37,648 bases of DNA from positions 1 to 37,648 of the forward strand of contig NZ_BLJG01000068.1 of NCBI RefSeq assembly GCF_009932375.1, read 5' to 3'. The position numbers and the translations under genes were made by a program. The notes beneath the pieces were generated by a model. The model saw only the letters and a list, made by a program, of their open reading frames with translations. It was not told the origin of the DNA and did no database searches. Positions 9,710 to 18,806 of this stretch are shown here, one piece after another (position 1 is the stretch's first letter; each line of letters starts with the position of its first letter). The stretch is from Pseudomonas juntendi (GTDB lineage: Bacteria; Pseudomonadota; Gammaproteobacteria; Pseudomonadales; Pseudomonadaceae).

Positions 9710-9895
9710 TTACTGCAAGGTGTTTGGTTTGAGGTCATCTGGCAACTGCTGCAGAGCCGCCTCCAGTTGCGCGACAGACTGGGCAAGTTGATCAGCTTCC
9801 TGGTGTTTGCCCGCACTTCTCAGGCGGTCCCGCTCAATGCGCAGGTTCAGCAGGTTTTTCTGCAGTTTCAGGGCTGAAGCGTTGAAAGGGTCCAT
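9710..9895 (-). CDS. Small coiled-coil protein, unknown function
   Basis: The 61-residue protein starts MDPFNASALK, continues as an amphipathic, charged helix (LLNLRIERDRLRSAGKHQEA) and ends in KPNTLQ. The ATG at 9895 has GAGAAG upstream; the longer reading frame to 10063 begins with unlikely sequence. I recognise no domain beyond the predicted coiled coil. It stands alone between the amidohydrolase and a long non-coding stretch. Confidence 0.65.
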   Translation of the reverse strand: MDPFNASALKLQKNLLNLRIERDRLRSAGKHQEADQLAQSVAQLEAALQQLPDDLKPNTLQ

Positions 9896-9925
9896 GGGCT
9901 TCTCACACTGTGGGCTTCCGTGCCG

Positions 9926-10038
9926 TTGTAGGAAACATGGACCGTAGCAGCTCGAATTACCTCTAGAAACTGATGTTTCATACAGGAAAATCTGGTGTTC
10001 GCGGTATTTCCTACATTGAGCGGTAAAGTTTCCTACAA
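9926..10038. repeat. Three TTTCCTACA boxes, two forming an 11-bp inverted repeat
   Basis: ttgtaggaaac at 9926-9936 is the exact reverse complement of gtttcctacaa at 10028-10038. A third copy, atttcctacat, lies at 10006-10016 in the same orientation as the second. They lie upstream of the leftward small gene, in a 495-nt stretch (9896-10390) that otherwise holds no convincing gene. They may be regulator sites or the base of a long RNA hairpin. Confidence 0.5.
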
Positions 10039-10390
10039 GATGCATTTCTGTATATGTCGCCACGTGCCGTCTGGCATCCGGTATCCGCTGGGTTGGGCCG
10101 GTTCTCCCTCGGCAGGCCCACTGCGCAGGGCGCGATCAGCTTTGGAAATGTTATGTAGCACTTACCTTGCACAGCCAGCAGGTGCCGGGCCTTCAGCGAC
10201 CTGTGCGGGACCTACCCCGGGCCGGTGCAACTTCTGCAAAACAGGGGCTGTCACAATGCTCTGCATGTCGCACGAAACACCGTGGCATTTGGTATGTATC
10301 ATTGCCGTTGTCGCCCCATACATGCGCCGATGACGGGCGGTATATGCCGCCTGAGCCTGGCGCGAAGGTTTTCCGGCCAAGGAGAGGCCC

Positions 10391-10744
10391 ATGCACTACG
10401 TTGTGATCGAATCCCACCGCAGTGAGTACCCGCGGCCTATCCGCTTTGCCAAAGGCACTTTGCTGGAGATTGGCCCGCGCTATGAAGGCGAGCCTGGCTG
10501 GCAGGACTGGTATTTGTGCAGTTGCACCGGCCAGGAGCCCGGCTGGGTGCCCGCGCAGCTGATTGAACGGCTCAGCGTTTGCCAGGGGCGGGCGCTCGAT
10601 CATTACTGTGCGCACGAACTGGACGCCGACCCGGGGCAACTGGTGCAGATGGTGCGGCCGCTCAATGGGTGGCTGTGGTGTCGGCGCCATGGCAACGGCG
10701 AGCTGGGCTGGTTACCGGCAGAGAAGCTTCAGCAATTGGGCTGA
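10391..10744 (+). CDS. Double SH3-domain protein
   Basis: The 117-residue, probably cytosolic protein consists of two variant bacterial SH3 units. The first ends WYLCSCTGQEPGWVPAQLIE and the second WLWCRRHGNGELGWLPAEKL, each with the typical G-W-(V/L)-P-x-x-x-(L/I) closing strand. The ATG at 10391 is preceded by AAGGAG. Such domains usually bind peptides or ligands, and no partner is suggested by the neighbours. Confidence 0.8.
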   Translation: MHYVVIESHRSEYPRPIRFAKGTLLEIGPRYEGEPGWQDWYLCSCTGQEPGWVPAQLIERLSVCQGRALDHYCAHELDADPGQLVQMVRPLNGWLWCRRHGNGELGWLPAEKLQQLG

Positions 10745-10876
10745 GGGGCGCCCCAACGCTGCCACGTGTCGTGCGCTGCATCTGATACGCTTTTTTTGCG
10801 CCAACCTGAATCTGTAACCGTATCAGCCCAGGCCCGACAATACGCCCATTCCCGCTTCACAACTGTCGAGGTTCCA

Positions 10877-10960
10877 ATGGGCAAGCTGGCGCTGTTCCTG
10901 GGGGGTTTTCTGCTACTCACTATTCTGATCGGTCTACTTGGCACCATTCCGCCAAGCTGA
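10877..10960 (+). CDS. 27-residue single-helix membrane peptide
   Basis: MGKLALFLGGFLLLTILIGL continues to LGTIPPS and stops at 10958. It is one hydrophobic helix with a short positive N-terminus. GAGG lies six bases before the ATG. No family is recognised. Its size and TM-only content resemble the small membrane proteins that are often missed in annotation. Confidence 0.45.
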   Translation: MGKLALFLGGFLLLTILIGLLGTIPPS

Positions 10961-11154
10961 GGGTGATCGGTTTTTTCTGCGCGGCCCGTCTACCTCAAGC
11001 TCGGGCCCAATTTCCTGGCAAATGGCCACTATTCCCTTCGTCAGCATCGCTGGACCAGCGGTCGCTGCGTGGCATTTTCAAGCATTAATACCTCGTGTAG
11101 TCTCCCGCCGCCGCTCATTCGGGTCGGCCTTTTCCGCTGGGAGTCGACACATTA

Positions 11155-11349
11155 ATGGAATGCAAGAAAGGCGCCTGCGCCGCCCTGGAGTGGCGTAGCC
11201 GTTTCCTCGCCGAGGGCACGTTGGATGAGCAGGGTTACGAGCAGGCGCTGCGCAATGCACAAGCGCTGGAGCAGGCTGGGGATATCAGCACGTCAGAGTG
11301 GATCGAGCTGGTAAAGCTGGCCAATGCGGCATTGCTGGGTGTGGGATAA
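11155..11349 (+). CDS. Small conserved-looking protein, unknown function
   Basis: The 64-residue soluble protein starts MECKKGACAALEWRSRFLAE. Its helical body (DEQGYEQALRNAQALEQAGD, EWIELVKLANAALL) resembles small SHOCT-like helical hairpins. GGGAG precedes the ATG at a good distance. The 194 nt upstream (10961-11154) carry no gene that I can support. Confidence 0.6.
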   Translation: MECKKGACAALEWRSRFLAEGTLDEQGYEQALRNAQALEQAGDISTSEWIELVKLANAALLGVG

Positions 11350-11455
11350 GTCATTCTTTGCGTTGGGAAATCTGTCCACAAAAAACGTGGGTAGGTCTGT
11401 GGATAAAGTGCTGTAAGCCATGCCGGTGGCGGGCTCTGTTAAATTGAGCAGAAAT

Positions 11456-11480
11456 TGAACAGCCTTTTCGAAGGGCTGTT
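11456..11480 (-). terminator. Hairpin at the end of the LysR gene
   Basis: gaacagcc and ggctgttc pair around a short loop, abutting the LysR stop codon. The T tract on the minus strand is weak, so it may be a poor or bidirectional terminator. Confidence 0.5.
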
Positions 11481-12385
11481 CATGGCGCCCGGCCGGCCTG
11501 GCGCAGGGCTATCAGCAAGTCGCGCACCCGGGCGGGCAGCTCGCCAGCCGGGTATACCGCGTGCATCTGCGGGTCCTGGCCAGTGCTGGAGGTCAGGCGG
11601 TATGGCGCGCATACCCGCACCAGGCGCCCGGCCTTGACCTGCGCCTCGCCTACCCAGGCTGCCAGGCGCGCGATACCGGCACCCGCCAGGGCGCCGTGGT
11701 ACACCGCAGTGCCCGAGGCCAGGCGCAACCGCGGCCTGGGCCGCACGCTGGTAATCTGGCCATCGCGGCAAAAGTGCCAGGCCTTGAGGATGCGCGGTGC
11801 GGTATGCAGGATCAGCGAGTGGCCTTCCAGCTGTTCGGGATGCGCCGGCGTACCGGCCAAGGCCAGGTACGCCGGGCTCGCATACAAGTGCCGCTGGTAG
11901 GGCCAAAGCGGGTAGCCGATCAGTTCGCTGGACTGCGGGAAGGCGCCGCGTACTGCAAAATCCAACTTGCCCAGCAGTGGGTCGAGCGCTTCGTCGCTGT
12001 ACTGCACATCCAGCGTGACTTGGGGGTAGCGACGGGAAAAATCCGCGAGCACCTGGGGCAACAGGTGTTCGGCCAGCAGTTGCGGCACGGCGAAGCGGAT
12101 CCAGCCTTGTGCGTTCCCGCTGAGCGCAGCCAGTTCGTCGGCTGCATCACGTTGCACATCCAGCAAGCGCTCGGCGTGCGGCAGCAAGCGTTCGCCCGCT
12201 GCGGTCAGGGTGACCGCATTGGCGTTGCGGTTCAGCAACTTGCTCCCGGCGTTGTCTTCCAGGGTTTGCACCGCGCGCGTAACCGCGCTGGGCGAACGCC
12301 CTAACGCCCGGGCCGCGGCGACAAAACTGCGCTTGTGCGCGACGCTGACGAACGCCTGAATTTCCCGCAGCATGTCCAATGCCAT
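11480..12385 (-). CDS. LysR-family transcriptional regulator
   Basis: The 301-residue protein has an N-terminal winged helix-turn-helix (IQAFVSVAHKRSFVAAARAL, then GRSPSAVTRAVQTLED) and a C-terminal periplasmic-binding-like effector domain, which is the standard LysR layout. The ATG at 12385 (MALDMLRE) has AAGGAG nine bases upstream. It is divergent from the TSUP transporter gene across 98 bp. By the usual LysR arrangement it probably regulates that gene, with binding sites in the shared gap. The effector is unknown. Confidence 0.9.
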   Translation of the reverse strand: MALDMLREIQAFVSVAHKRSFVAAARALGRSPSAVTRAVQTLEDNAGSKLLNRNANAVTLTAAGERLLPHAERLLDVQRDAADELAALSGNAQGWIRFAVPQLLAEHLLPQVLADFSRRYPQVTLDVQYSDEALDPLLGKLDFAVRGAFPQSSELIGYPLWPYQRHLYASPAYLALAGTPAHPEQLEGHSLILHTAPRILKAWHFCRDGQITSVRPRPRLRLASGTAVYHGALAGAGIARLAAWVGEAQVKAGRLVRVCAPYRLTSSTGQDPQMHAVYPAGELPARVRDLLIALRQAGRAP

Positions 12386-12483
12386 GCGCTGCTCCTTGTT
12401 GCAGTTTTCGCAATATGGCATTTCAACACAGCCACGCCCTTTTGGTTAGCCTTGCACCTGTACCCACTGCCTGGAACCGCGTC

Positions 12484-13245
12484 ATGATGGATATCGCTGT
12501 ACTTTCTGTATTCGCCTTTGCCGCCGGCCTGATCGATGCGGCCGTGGGCGGCGGCGGCTTGATCCAGATTCCCGCGTTGTTCAACGTGCTACCCACCGCG
12601 CAACCGGCGGCATTGCTAGGCAGCAACAAGCTGGCTTCGGTGTGTGGCACGGCCTTCGCAGCGCGTTCGTTCATCCGCAAGGTCACGTTGGACTGGGGCT
12701 TGATCGTGCCCGCGGCGGTCAGCGCCTTTGTCATGTCGTTCGCCGGTGCTGCCACGGTGTCGCTGCTGCCACCGGGGGTAATGCGCCCGGCGGTGTTGGT
12801 GCTGATCGTGCTGATGGCGGTGTACACGTTCTGCAAGAAAGACTTCGGCACCCTGCACAAACCGGCCCGGATCGGCCGCAAGGAGCAATGCCTGGCAGTG
12901 CTGATCGGTGGGGCGATCGGTTTCTACGATGGCCTGTTCGGCCCTGGCACCGGCAGCTTCCTGATCTTCCTGTTCATCCGCTTCTTCGCCCTGGATTTCC
13001 TGCACGCATCGGCCTCGGCCAAGGTCGTGAACATTGCCACCAACCTGGCGGCGCTGGTGTTTTTCGTGCCGTCGGGCAACGTGCTGTACGCCATTGCCCT
13101 GCCCATGGCCCTGTGCAATATCCTTGGCGCGTTGACCGGCACCTGGCTGGCCGTGCGCAAGGGCGCGGGCTTCGTTCGCGGGCTGTTCCTGGTGCTGTTG
13201 TGCGTGCTGATCGCCAAGCTGTCGTGGGATGTGTTCGTCGGCTGA
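12484..13245 (+). CDS. TSUP family transporter (TauE/SafE-like)
   Basis: The 253-residue membrane protein of the sulfite exporter/TSUP family has two half repeats, each opening with a glycine-rich signature (AAGLIDAAVGGGGLIQIP and GAIGFYDGLFGPGTGSFL). About eight hydrophobic segments are visible. The ATG at 12484 or the next codon at 12487 fits; longer forms would run into the LysR control region. Family members move sulfite, sulfonates or other small organic acids. The divergent LysR gene suggests inducible expression. It ends one base before the convergent GGDEF gene. Confidence 0.88.
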   Translation: MMDIAVLSVFAFAAGLIDAAVGGGGLIQIPALFNVLPTAQPAALLGSNKLASVCGTAFAARSFIRKVTLDWGLIVPAAVSAFVMSFAGAATVSLLPPGVMRPAVLVLIVLMAVYTFCKKDFGTLHKPARIGRKEQCLAVLIGGAIGFYDGLFGPGTGSFLIFLFIRFFALDFLHASASAKVVNIATNLAALVFFVPSGNVLYAIALPMALCNILGALTGTWLAVRKGAGFVRGLFLVLLCVLIAKLSWDVFVG

Positions 13246-13246
13246 C

Positions 13247-14653
13247 TCACACCACCTGGCGCTGCGGGTCGGCATGCTCCACACAGTTGCGGCCGTGGGC
13301 CTTGGCCCGGTACAGCGCCTGGTCGGCGCTGGCCAGCAGCAGGTCCAGGCTGGGTGACGGCATGTGCGCTTCGCAGCCGGCCACGCCAATGCTGACCGTA
13401 ATTTGCAGGCATTTGTCGCCCTGGACCACGTGCAGGTCCTGCACGGCACGGCGCAGTCGTTCGGCGGTGAACGTGGCCCGCTCGGGCGCAAGGCCTGGCA
13501 TCACCACGACGAACTCCTCGCCGCCCAGGCGGGCAAACAGTTCATTGTTGTGCAACTGGTCTTGCAGGGCGCCGGCGAACTGGCGCAACACCTGGTCGCC
13601 CACGGCATGGCCATGGACGTCGTTGATCGACTTGAAATGGTCGATGTCCAGCATCATCAGGGTCAGTGGCAGTGCCTGGGCCTGCTGCCGGCTGTCCAGC
13701 AGCGCGTTGGCGCGGCGGGTGAAGGCGCTGCGGGAGAGCGCGCCGGTGAGGTGGTCGATGGTAGCCTGGTGGGCCAGGCGGGCCATGAGGCTGCGGTTGG
13801 CCTGGCTGACGCAGGCCACCACCAGCGGCCCGAGCACCAGCATGGCAATGCCCAGGCGCGCGGACAACAGTGTCGTCACCCCCGGCGCACTTTGCGGCAC
13901 GCTGAAATGCATGAGGTTTTGTGCCACGGCCACGATCAGCGTACTCCCAGCGGTAAGTGCCAGCAGCGACACCAGAAACGGCGAGTAGGTCCAGGCACAC
14001 CACAGCAGTGCGGCGATGGGGAAGGCGATGGCGCCAGGGCCGCCGAAGGCAATGCTGAACGCCAGTGAGGCCAGCAGCCCCAGCAGCGGTGCCAGCCGTA
14101 CAGGCTGCGCGCCACCGCGTATCAGGGCTCGCATCGAGGGTGCAGTGAGCAGCACGGGCAGGATCAGCACACTGGTCGAGAACTGTTCGCTGAACCACGC
14201 CCGCCAGGTGGCGCCAAGGGACTGTTCAAACCAGGGCGCGGCCATGGCTGCTGCCATGCTGGCCGCGACCACGGCGCCGGCGGCACAGGCGGCGAACACG
14301 CTGAGTACACCCTGGGGGGTGCGCAAGCGCCGGTGCACACGGGGCAGGCGCGATAGCAGCAGCCAGAGAGTGACCACGACACCCAGGTTGCACAGGTTGA
14401 ACCACAGTGCGGGCAGCCAGGCGCTGCCGCACAGCAGGTCGGCGCCGACCATGGCCAGCCACACCAGGCTGAAGCCGGCCAGCGTGGCTTGGCGCGGGTG
14501 CCGCAGCAACACGCCGGCCAGTACCGCATTCACAGGCCAGAACAATGACAGGGACTCGATCGGGCGCGCAAGAATGCCGCCCAAGGTAAGGCCGAAGGTC
14601 AGGCATAGCAGAGCAACGTAGGGCAACAGGCGCGATGGGGCTGGGAAAACCAT
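13247..14653 (-). CDS. MASE1-type membrane diguanylate cyclase
   Basis: The 468-residue protein has an N-terminal half of about eight hydrophobic segments in the MASE1 style (LFWPVNAVLAGVLLRHPRQA) and a C-terminal GGDEF domain. The catalytic loop is GGEEF at about residues 377-381, preceded by DIDHFKSINDVHGHAVGD, so it should make cyclic di-GMP. The inhibitory RxxD site before the loop is replaced by HNNE, so product feedback may be lost. The ATG at 14653 is preferred; an in-frame TTG lies at 14668. It is convergent with the TSUP gene. Confidence 0.9.
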   Translation of the reverse strand: MVFPAPSRLLPYVALLCLTFGLTLGGILARPIESLSLFWPVNAVLAGVLLRHPRQATLAGFSLVWLAMVGADLLCGSAWLPALWFNLCNLGVVVTLWLLLSRLPRVHRRLRTPQGVLSVFAACAAGAVVAASMAAAMAAPWFEQSLGATWRAWFSEQFSTSVLILPVLLTAPSMRALIRGGAQPVRLAPLLGLLASLAFSIAFGGPGAIAFPIAALLWCAWTYSPFLVSLLALTAGSTLIVAVAQNLMHFSVPQSAPGVTTLLSARLGIAMLVLGPLVVACVSQANRSLMARLAHQATIDHLTGALSRSAFTRRANALLDSRQQAQALPLTLMMLDIDHFKSINDVHGHAVGDQVLRQFAGALQDQLHNNELFARLGGEEFVVVMPGLAPERATFTAERLRRAVQDLHVVQGDKCLQITVSIGVAGCEAHMPSPSLDLLLASADQALYRAKAHGRNCVEHADPQRQVV

Positions 14654-14802
14654 GGGCTCGACCGGCAAGCGGAGACGAAATCCAGGACAACGCCTTGTAG
14701 CACCTGGGACTTTGCTCGGCAGTGTGTTTCGTCATGGCAGTTGATGTCAATCTGCCGCGGCCGGTCGTAATAATGCCAAATTGCCGCTACTGCTTGGCGT
14801 TT

Positions 14803-16635
14803 TTACTGCAGGCCGAAGAACCACGGCACCATCAGCACGGTGACCAGCATCACCAGCACGGTGAACGGCACACCGATCTTGACGAAATCGGCGAAGCGGT
14901 ATTGGCCCGGGCCCAGCACCAAGGTGTTGACCGGCGAAGACACCGGCGTCATGAACGCCGCCGATGCAGCCAGCGCCACGGTCATGGCAAACGGGTAGGG
15001 CGACATGCCCAGCTGCGCCGCCGTGCTGACCGCAACGGGTGCCATCAGCACGGCCGTGGCGGTGTTGGAGATGAACAGGCCGATCACCGCGGTAACCGCA
15101 AACAGGCAGGCCAGAATGGCACTGGGGCCGGCTCCGCCCAGCACGCTGACCAGGCCGCCCACGGCCAGGTCGATGCCGCCGGTTTTCTGCAGTGCCTGGG
15201 CAAATGGCAGCATGCCCACGATCAGCACCAGGCTTTGCCAGTGGATGGCACGGTAGGCGCTGTTCATGTCGATGCAACGGCCTGCGCCCATCAGCAGGCA
15301 GCCGATCAGCGCGGCGATGACATTGGGTACCACGCCGCTGACCATCAGCCCCACCATGACTGCCAGGCTCAGCAACGCCTGCGGTGCGCGAGTGCGGGCT
15401 GGTGCTACCTGGTCGATCTCTGCAGGCAGGCTCAGTACCAGGAAGTCCTTGGGTTGGCCCTGCAGCAGGCGCACAGCCTTCCACGGGCCGACCACCAGCA
15501 GGGTGTCGCCAAGGCGCAGCTTTTCTTCTACCAACTGGTCTTCAATCGCCGCTTGCTCGCGGCGCAGGCCGACCACGTTGAGGTCATAGCGGGTACGGAA
15601 CGCCAGTTCAAGGATGCTTTTACCGATCAGCTGCGAGCCAGGCGGCAGCGACACCTCGGCCATGCCCAGTTCCTGGGATTGGTCGATGAAATAAGCCGCC
15701 TTGAAGTGCAGGGGCTCCAGTTGCATGGTCTGGCACAGGCTACGCAGGTTGTCATGGTTGGCGAACAGGTCGAGCAGCAGCACGTCGCCCTGGTGCAGCA
15801 CCGTATTGGAATCGGCGGTGATGACCCGGGTGGTGAACTTGTGCTGGCGCTCGATACCGATCACGTTGGCGCCATGCCGCGTACGCAGTTCCAGTTCGCC
15901 AAGGGTATGGCCGATCAGCGGCGAGTGGGGGCGGATGCGCAAGCGCCGCTCGCGCCCGTTGAGCTTGTAGTCCAGTACCAGGTCCAGCAGGGTGCGGCGG
16001 CTTTCCACGCGGCCGTCCTTGCGCACTTCGCCATTGAGCCAGTTGCGGGTCAGTAGCATGTAGCCGACACCCAACACCAGCACTACCAGGCCGAAGGGGG
16101 TGAAACTGAAGAAGCTGAAGCCGGCGTGGCCATGGCGTACCAGCTCGCTGTGCACCACTACGTTGGGTGGCGTGGCGACCAGGCTGAGCATGCCGCTGAT
16201 CAGGCCGGCGAAGGCCAGCGGCATCATCAGGCGGCTGGGCGAGAGCTGCAGGCGCGCGGCAATGCTCAGCACCACCGGGATGAAAATGGCGACCACGCCT
16301 GTGGAACTCATGATCGAGCCCAGGCCGGCTACCGCCACCATCAGCAGCACCAGCAGGCGCGCCTCGCTGTTGCCGGCCCGCTCGCTCATCCACTCGCCAA
16401 TGCGGTAGGCAATGCCGGTGCGTACCAGGCCCTCGCCGATCACGAACAAGGCGGCGATCAGCACCACATTGGGGTCGCTGAAGCCGGCCAGTGCCTGCTC
16501 CACGCTGAGGATGCCCAGCAGCGGCAGGGCAAGGATCACCATCAGCGCAACCACGTCCATGCGTGGGCGGTTGATGACGAACAGGACAATGACGATGGCC
16601 AGCAGGCCAAGCACCCAAAGCAACTCTTGGTTCAT
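14803..16635 (-). CDS. SLC13/DASS-type transporter with two TrkA-C domains
   Basis: The 610-residue membrane protein has two blocks of transport helices flanking a soluble middle part. The first block carries [14 protein letters not shown] and [11 protein letters not shown]; the last carries [14 protein letters not shown], the anion/Na+-symporter type re-entrant signatures. The middle contains two TrkA-C (RCK-C) units ([19 protein letters not shown] and [20 protein letters not shown]), each of which may bind a ligand. The family moves di- and tricarboxylates or sulfate. The substrate here is unknown. The ATG at 16635 is taken as start; a GTG at 16656 is possible. Confidence 0.88.
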   Translation of the reverse strand: MNQELLWVLGLLAIVIVLFVINRPRMDVVALMVILALPLLGILSVEQALAGFSDPNVVLIAALFVIGEGLVRTGIAYRIGEWMSERAGNSEARLLVLLMVAVAGLGSIMSSTGVVAIFIPVVLSIAARLQLSPSRLMMPLAFAGLISGMLSLVATPPNVVVHSELVRHGHAGFSFFSFTPFGLVVLVLGVGYMLLTRNWLNGEVRKDGRVESRRTLLDLVLDYKLNGRERRLRIRPHSPLIGHTLGELELRTRHGANVIGIERQHKFTTRVITADSNTVLHQGDVLLLDLFANHDNLRSLCQTMQLEPLHFKAAYFIDQSQELGMAEVSLPPGSQLIGKSILELAFRTRYDLNVVGLRREQAAIEDQLVEEKLRLGDTLLVVGPWKAVRLLQGQPKDFLVLSLPAEIDQVAPARTRAPQALLSLAVMVGLMVSGVVPNVIAALIGCLLMGAGRCIDMNSAYRAIHWQSLVLIVGMLPFAQALQKTGGIDLAVGGLVSVLGGAGPSAILACLFAVTAVIGLFISNTATAVLMAPVAVSTAAQLGMSPYPFAMTVALAASAAFMTPVSSPVNTLVLGPGQYRFADFVKIGVPFTVLVMLVTVLMVPWFFGLQ

Positions 16636-16779
16636 GGGGAGGGGGTGTTCCTTCACACAGGGGCACGTTAGACAGTAGCAGCCAGTGTGCCAGCTTGCGG
16701 TGAAGGGGGTGTTGATGTACTGCAGGGTTCAAGGCCGCTGCTGCCGATCGGCGTCAGCGGCCCCGTCCAGCTCGGCTGG

Positions 16780-17172
16780 TCAGTGACGGTGCCGGCGGTG
16801 CTTCTTGCCGCCACGGTCGTCGTCGCCCAGATGGTTGCCCAAGGCGCCCCCGGCGGCGCCACCCAGGCCTGCGCCTACGGTCGAGCCGGTCTGCCCGCCA
16901 ACTGCACCGCCCAGCAATGAGCCGCCCGCCGAGCCCAGGCCGCCGCCCAGCGCCGCTTCGGTACGGTTGCCCTTGCGAGCCCCTACCGCACTGCCTGCTG
17001 CGCCGCCAACGCCAGCACCAATGGCTGCGCCGGTCTTGCCGCCTAATTGCTGACCAACCACATTACCCAGTACGCCACCCAGGCCACCGCCGATGGCGGC
17101 AGTACCATCACCGGCGAAAGCGCCTTGGCACAGCAGCAGGCCAAGGGCAACGGAAGGCAGAGTCAGACGCAT
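16780..17172 (-). CDS. Glycine-zipper envelope protein
   Basis: The 130-residue protein has a signal peptide (MRLTLPSVALGLLLCQGAFA) and a body made almost wholly of glycine-zipper repeats (GGLGGVLGNVVGQQLGG and similar), ending in a basic His/Arg tail (KKHRRHRH). Such proteins associate with the cell envelope, and their function is unclear. The ATG at 17172 has CGAGGT upstream. The next leftward gene upstream also encodes a His-rich envelope protein, so the pair may be expressed together. Confidence 0.8.
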   Translation of the reverse strand: MRLTLPSVALGLLLCQGAFAGDGTAAIGGGLGGVLGNVVGQQLGGKTGAAIGAGVGGAAGSAVGARKGNRTEAALGGGLGSAGGSLLGGAVGGQTGSTVGAGLGGAAGGALGNHLGDDDRGGKKHRRHRH

Positions 17173-17249
17173 GATGTGAACCTCGAAAATTTCACCAGGT
17201 TAAGGTGCCGCCTGAACGGCGGCGAGCCGGGGCTGTAGCCGCTTCGGCG

Positions 17250-17423
17250 TTAGTAACGGTCGCCGCGATATTGACGGTCGTCATCGTCGCGGTCATGCCG
17301 GTGGTGGCGATGGTCACGGTCGCGATCACGCCAGCCATCGTCGTCATGGTAGCGATGGCTGTGGCAACCTGCAGTCAGCAGTACAACAGCAACCAGCGAA
17401 AGGCTTGCAAGACGTTTTGTCAC
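17250..17423 (-). CDS. Small His/Asp-rich lipoprotein (GTG start)
   Basis: The 57-residue protein has a lipoprotein signal (MTKRLASLSLVAVVLL) with lipobox LTAGC. The mature part is nearly only His, Asp, Arg and Tyr (HSHRYHDDDGWRDRDRDHRH). The start is GTG at 17423, with AAGGA ten bases upstream; longer forms would disrupt the signal peptide. The composition suggests metal or polyanion binding at the membrane, which is inference. The gap to 17642 (218 nt) holds its promoter region and nothing else that I can support. Confidence 0.7.
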   Translation of the reverse strand: MTKRLASLSLVAVVLLTAGCHSHRYHDDDGWRDRDRDHRHHRHDRDDDDRQYRGDRY

Positions 17424-17641
17424 GAGATAGGTCCTTGATCCACAAAGGTTTACCGCACACTTTCTGAGACCCGGATCGATCCATTTGGTTTCCTGGGCGG
17501 GCAAAAATTTGTGCTATCCACGATCCTCCACGTGCTTCTCGGTTGCTGTTCTGTCCCGTACGGTCATGGCCGGGCGCCCGTGGCGGCTCTAGACTGCACG
17601 GTAAGCCGCAGCCAAGACGGCATTCTGCCACTCAGTGAATC

Positions 17642-18805
17642 ATGATGATCGCGCATACTCCTACCTTGTTCGCCGCTGTTGCTTTGGTTGCCACCATCCT
17701 GGCGTTCTGCCTGTTGCTGGTCGGGCACGGCAACCGCCGCGACAACCTGATGCTCACCGGTTGCGGGTTGCTGGTGCACGCGCTGGCTTACGTCTGCTAC
17801 ACCCTTTACGCCCAGGCCCCCCTGTGGCTCAGCTACGGGCTGGGCAACAGCCTGCTTTCGCTGGCGCTGGCCTTCTATACGGCCAGCTTGTTCCGTGTGC
17901 GCGAGCGGGTAGTGCCCTGGCGGGTCATTTTCATCATCCCGGCGTTCATGCTGGTGGGGTTGATGCTGCTGCTCGATACCCTTGAGCCGCGCATGTTGCT
18001 GGCGACCCTGGTGCTGATGTTGCAATGTGCGCTGATCCTTTATTGGGCATGGCGCCATGGCGAACGACCGGGCAAAGCGCACCTGCTGCTGGAGATCGGT
18101 GCGCTGATCAGCCTGGTGGGCCTGGGCATGCGGGTGGTTGCGGTGGCCAATGGCACGGCTGTGGAAATGCGCTATGACACCAGCAACCTGAAACAGAGCA
18201 TCTCGGTAGCCATTGGCACCGTGACGGTGATGATGTATTCGATCGGGCTGGTGCTGATGGCCAAGGAGCGCAGTGAATCGCGCCTGCAGCACCTGGCCTT
18301 GCATGATGTGCTCACCGGTACCCTCAACCGTCGGGCGATTCTCGAGCGCTTTGCCAGCGAACTGGACCGCGCCCGTGGGCAGCAGGTGAGCCTTGCGGTG
18401 GCGATGATCGATATCGACCATTTCAAGCGCATCAACGACTTGTATGGGCACTTGGCCGGTGACGAAGTGTTGTGCCATTGCGTACGGCAGTTGCAGCAAC
18501 GCCTGCGCCAGGGCGATAGCCTCGGGCGTTACGGTGGAGAGGAGTTTCTGTTGCTGCTGCCTGCTACCGACCGCGCCGGGGCCCTGGCTGCCGTGCAAGG
18601 GCTGCGCGAGGCCATTGCGCGCAGCCCGGCCCGGTTTGCCGGCGACCACATCGAGCTACGTTTCAGCGTTGGCCTGTGGTGCGATGTGCCGGGGAGCAAA
18701 GACAGCACCGCCAGCCTGTTGGCGCAGGCCGATGCGGCGCTTTACCAGGCCAAGGCCGCCGGGCGCGACACCGTGCACATGGTGGCGCTGGACGCAGCGG
18801 GTTGA
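17642..18805 (+). CDS. Membrane diguanylate cyclase with intact I-site
   Basis: The 387-residue protein has about six to seven transmembrane helices in the first 210 residues and a C-terminal GGDEF domain. The catalytic loop is GGEEF at 298-302, with DIDHFKRINDLYGHLAGDE before it. RQGD at 289-292 is a good RxxD inhibitory site, so cyclic di-GMP synthesis with product inhibition is expected. The N-terminal sensor matches no domain I can name. The start at 17642 has a weak ribosome site; 17645 is also an ATG. Confidence 0.88.
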   Translation: MMIAHTPTLFAAVALVATILAFCLLLVGHGNRRDNLMLTGCGLLVHALAYVCYTLYAQAPLWLSYGLGNSLLSLALAFYTASLFRVRERVVPWRVIFIIPAFMLVGLMLLLDTLEPRMLLATLVLMLQCALILYWAWRHGERPGKAHLLLEIGALISLVGLGMRVVAVANGTAVEMRYDTSNLKQSISVAIGTVTVMMYSIGLVLMAKERSESRLQHLALHDVLTGTLNRRAILERFASELDRARGQQVSLAVAMIDIDHFKRINDLYGHLAGDEVLCHCVRQLQQRLRQGDSLGRYGGEEFLLLLPATDRAGALAAVQGLREAIARSPARFAGDHIELRFSVGLWCDVPGSKDSTASLLAQADAALYQAKAAGRDTVHMVALDAAG

Positions 18806-18806
18806 A

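Noticed and set aside
11374..11406. A perfect DnaA box (tgtggataa at 11398-11406) with a near-match at 11374
   Set aside because: A single box without a cluster, AT-rich unwinding region or replication genes is not an origin; it is probably chance or minor DnaA titration.
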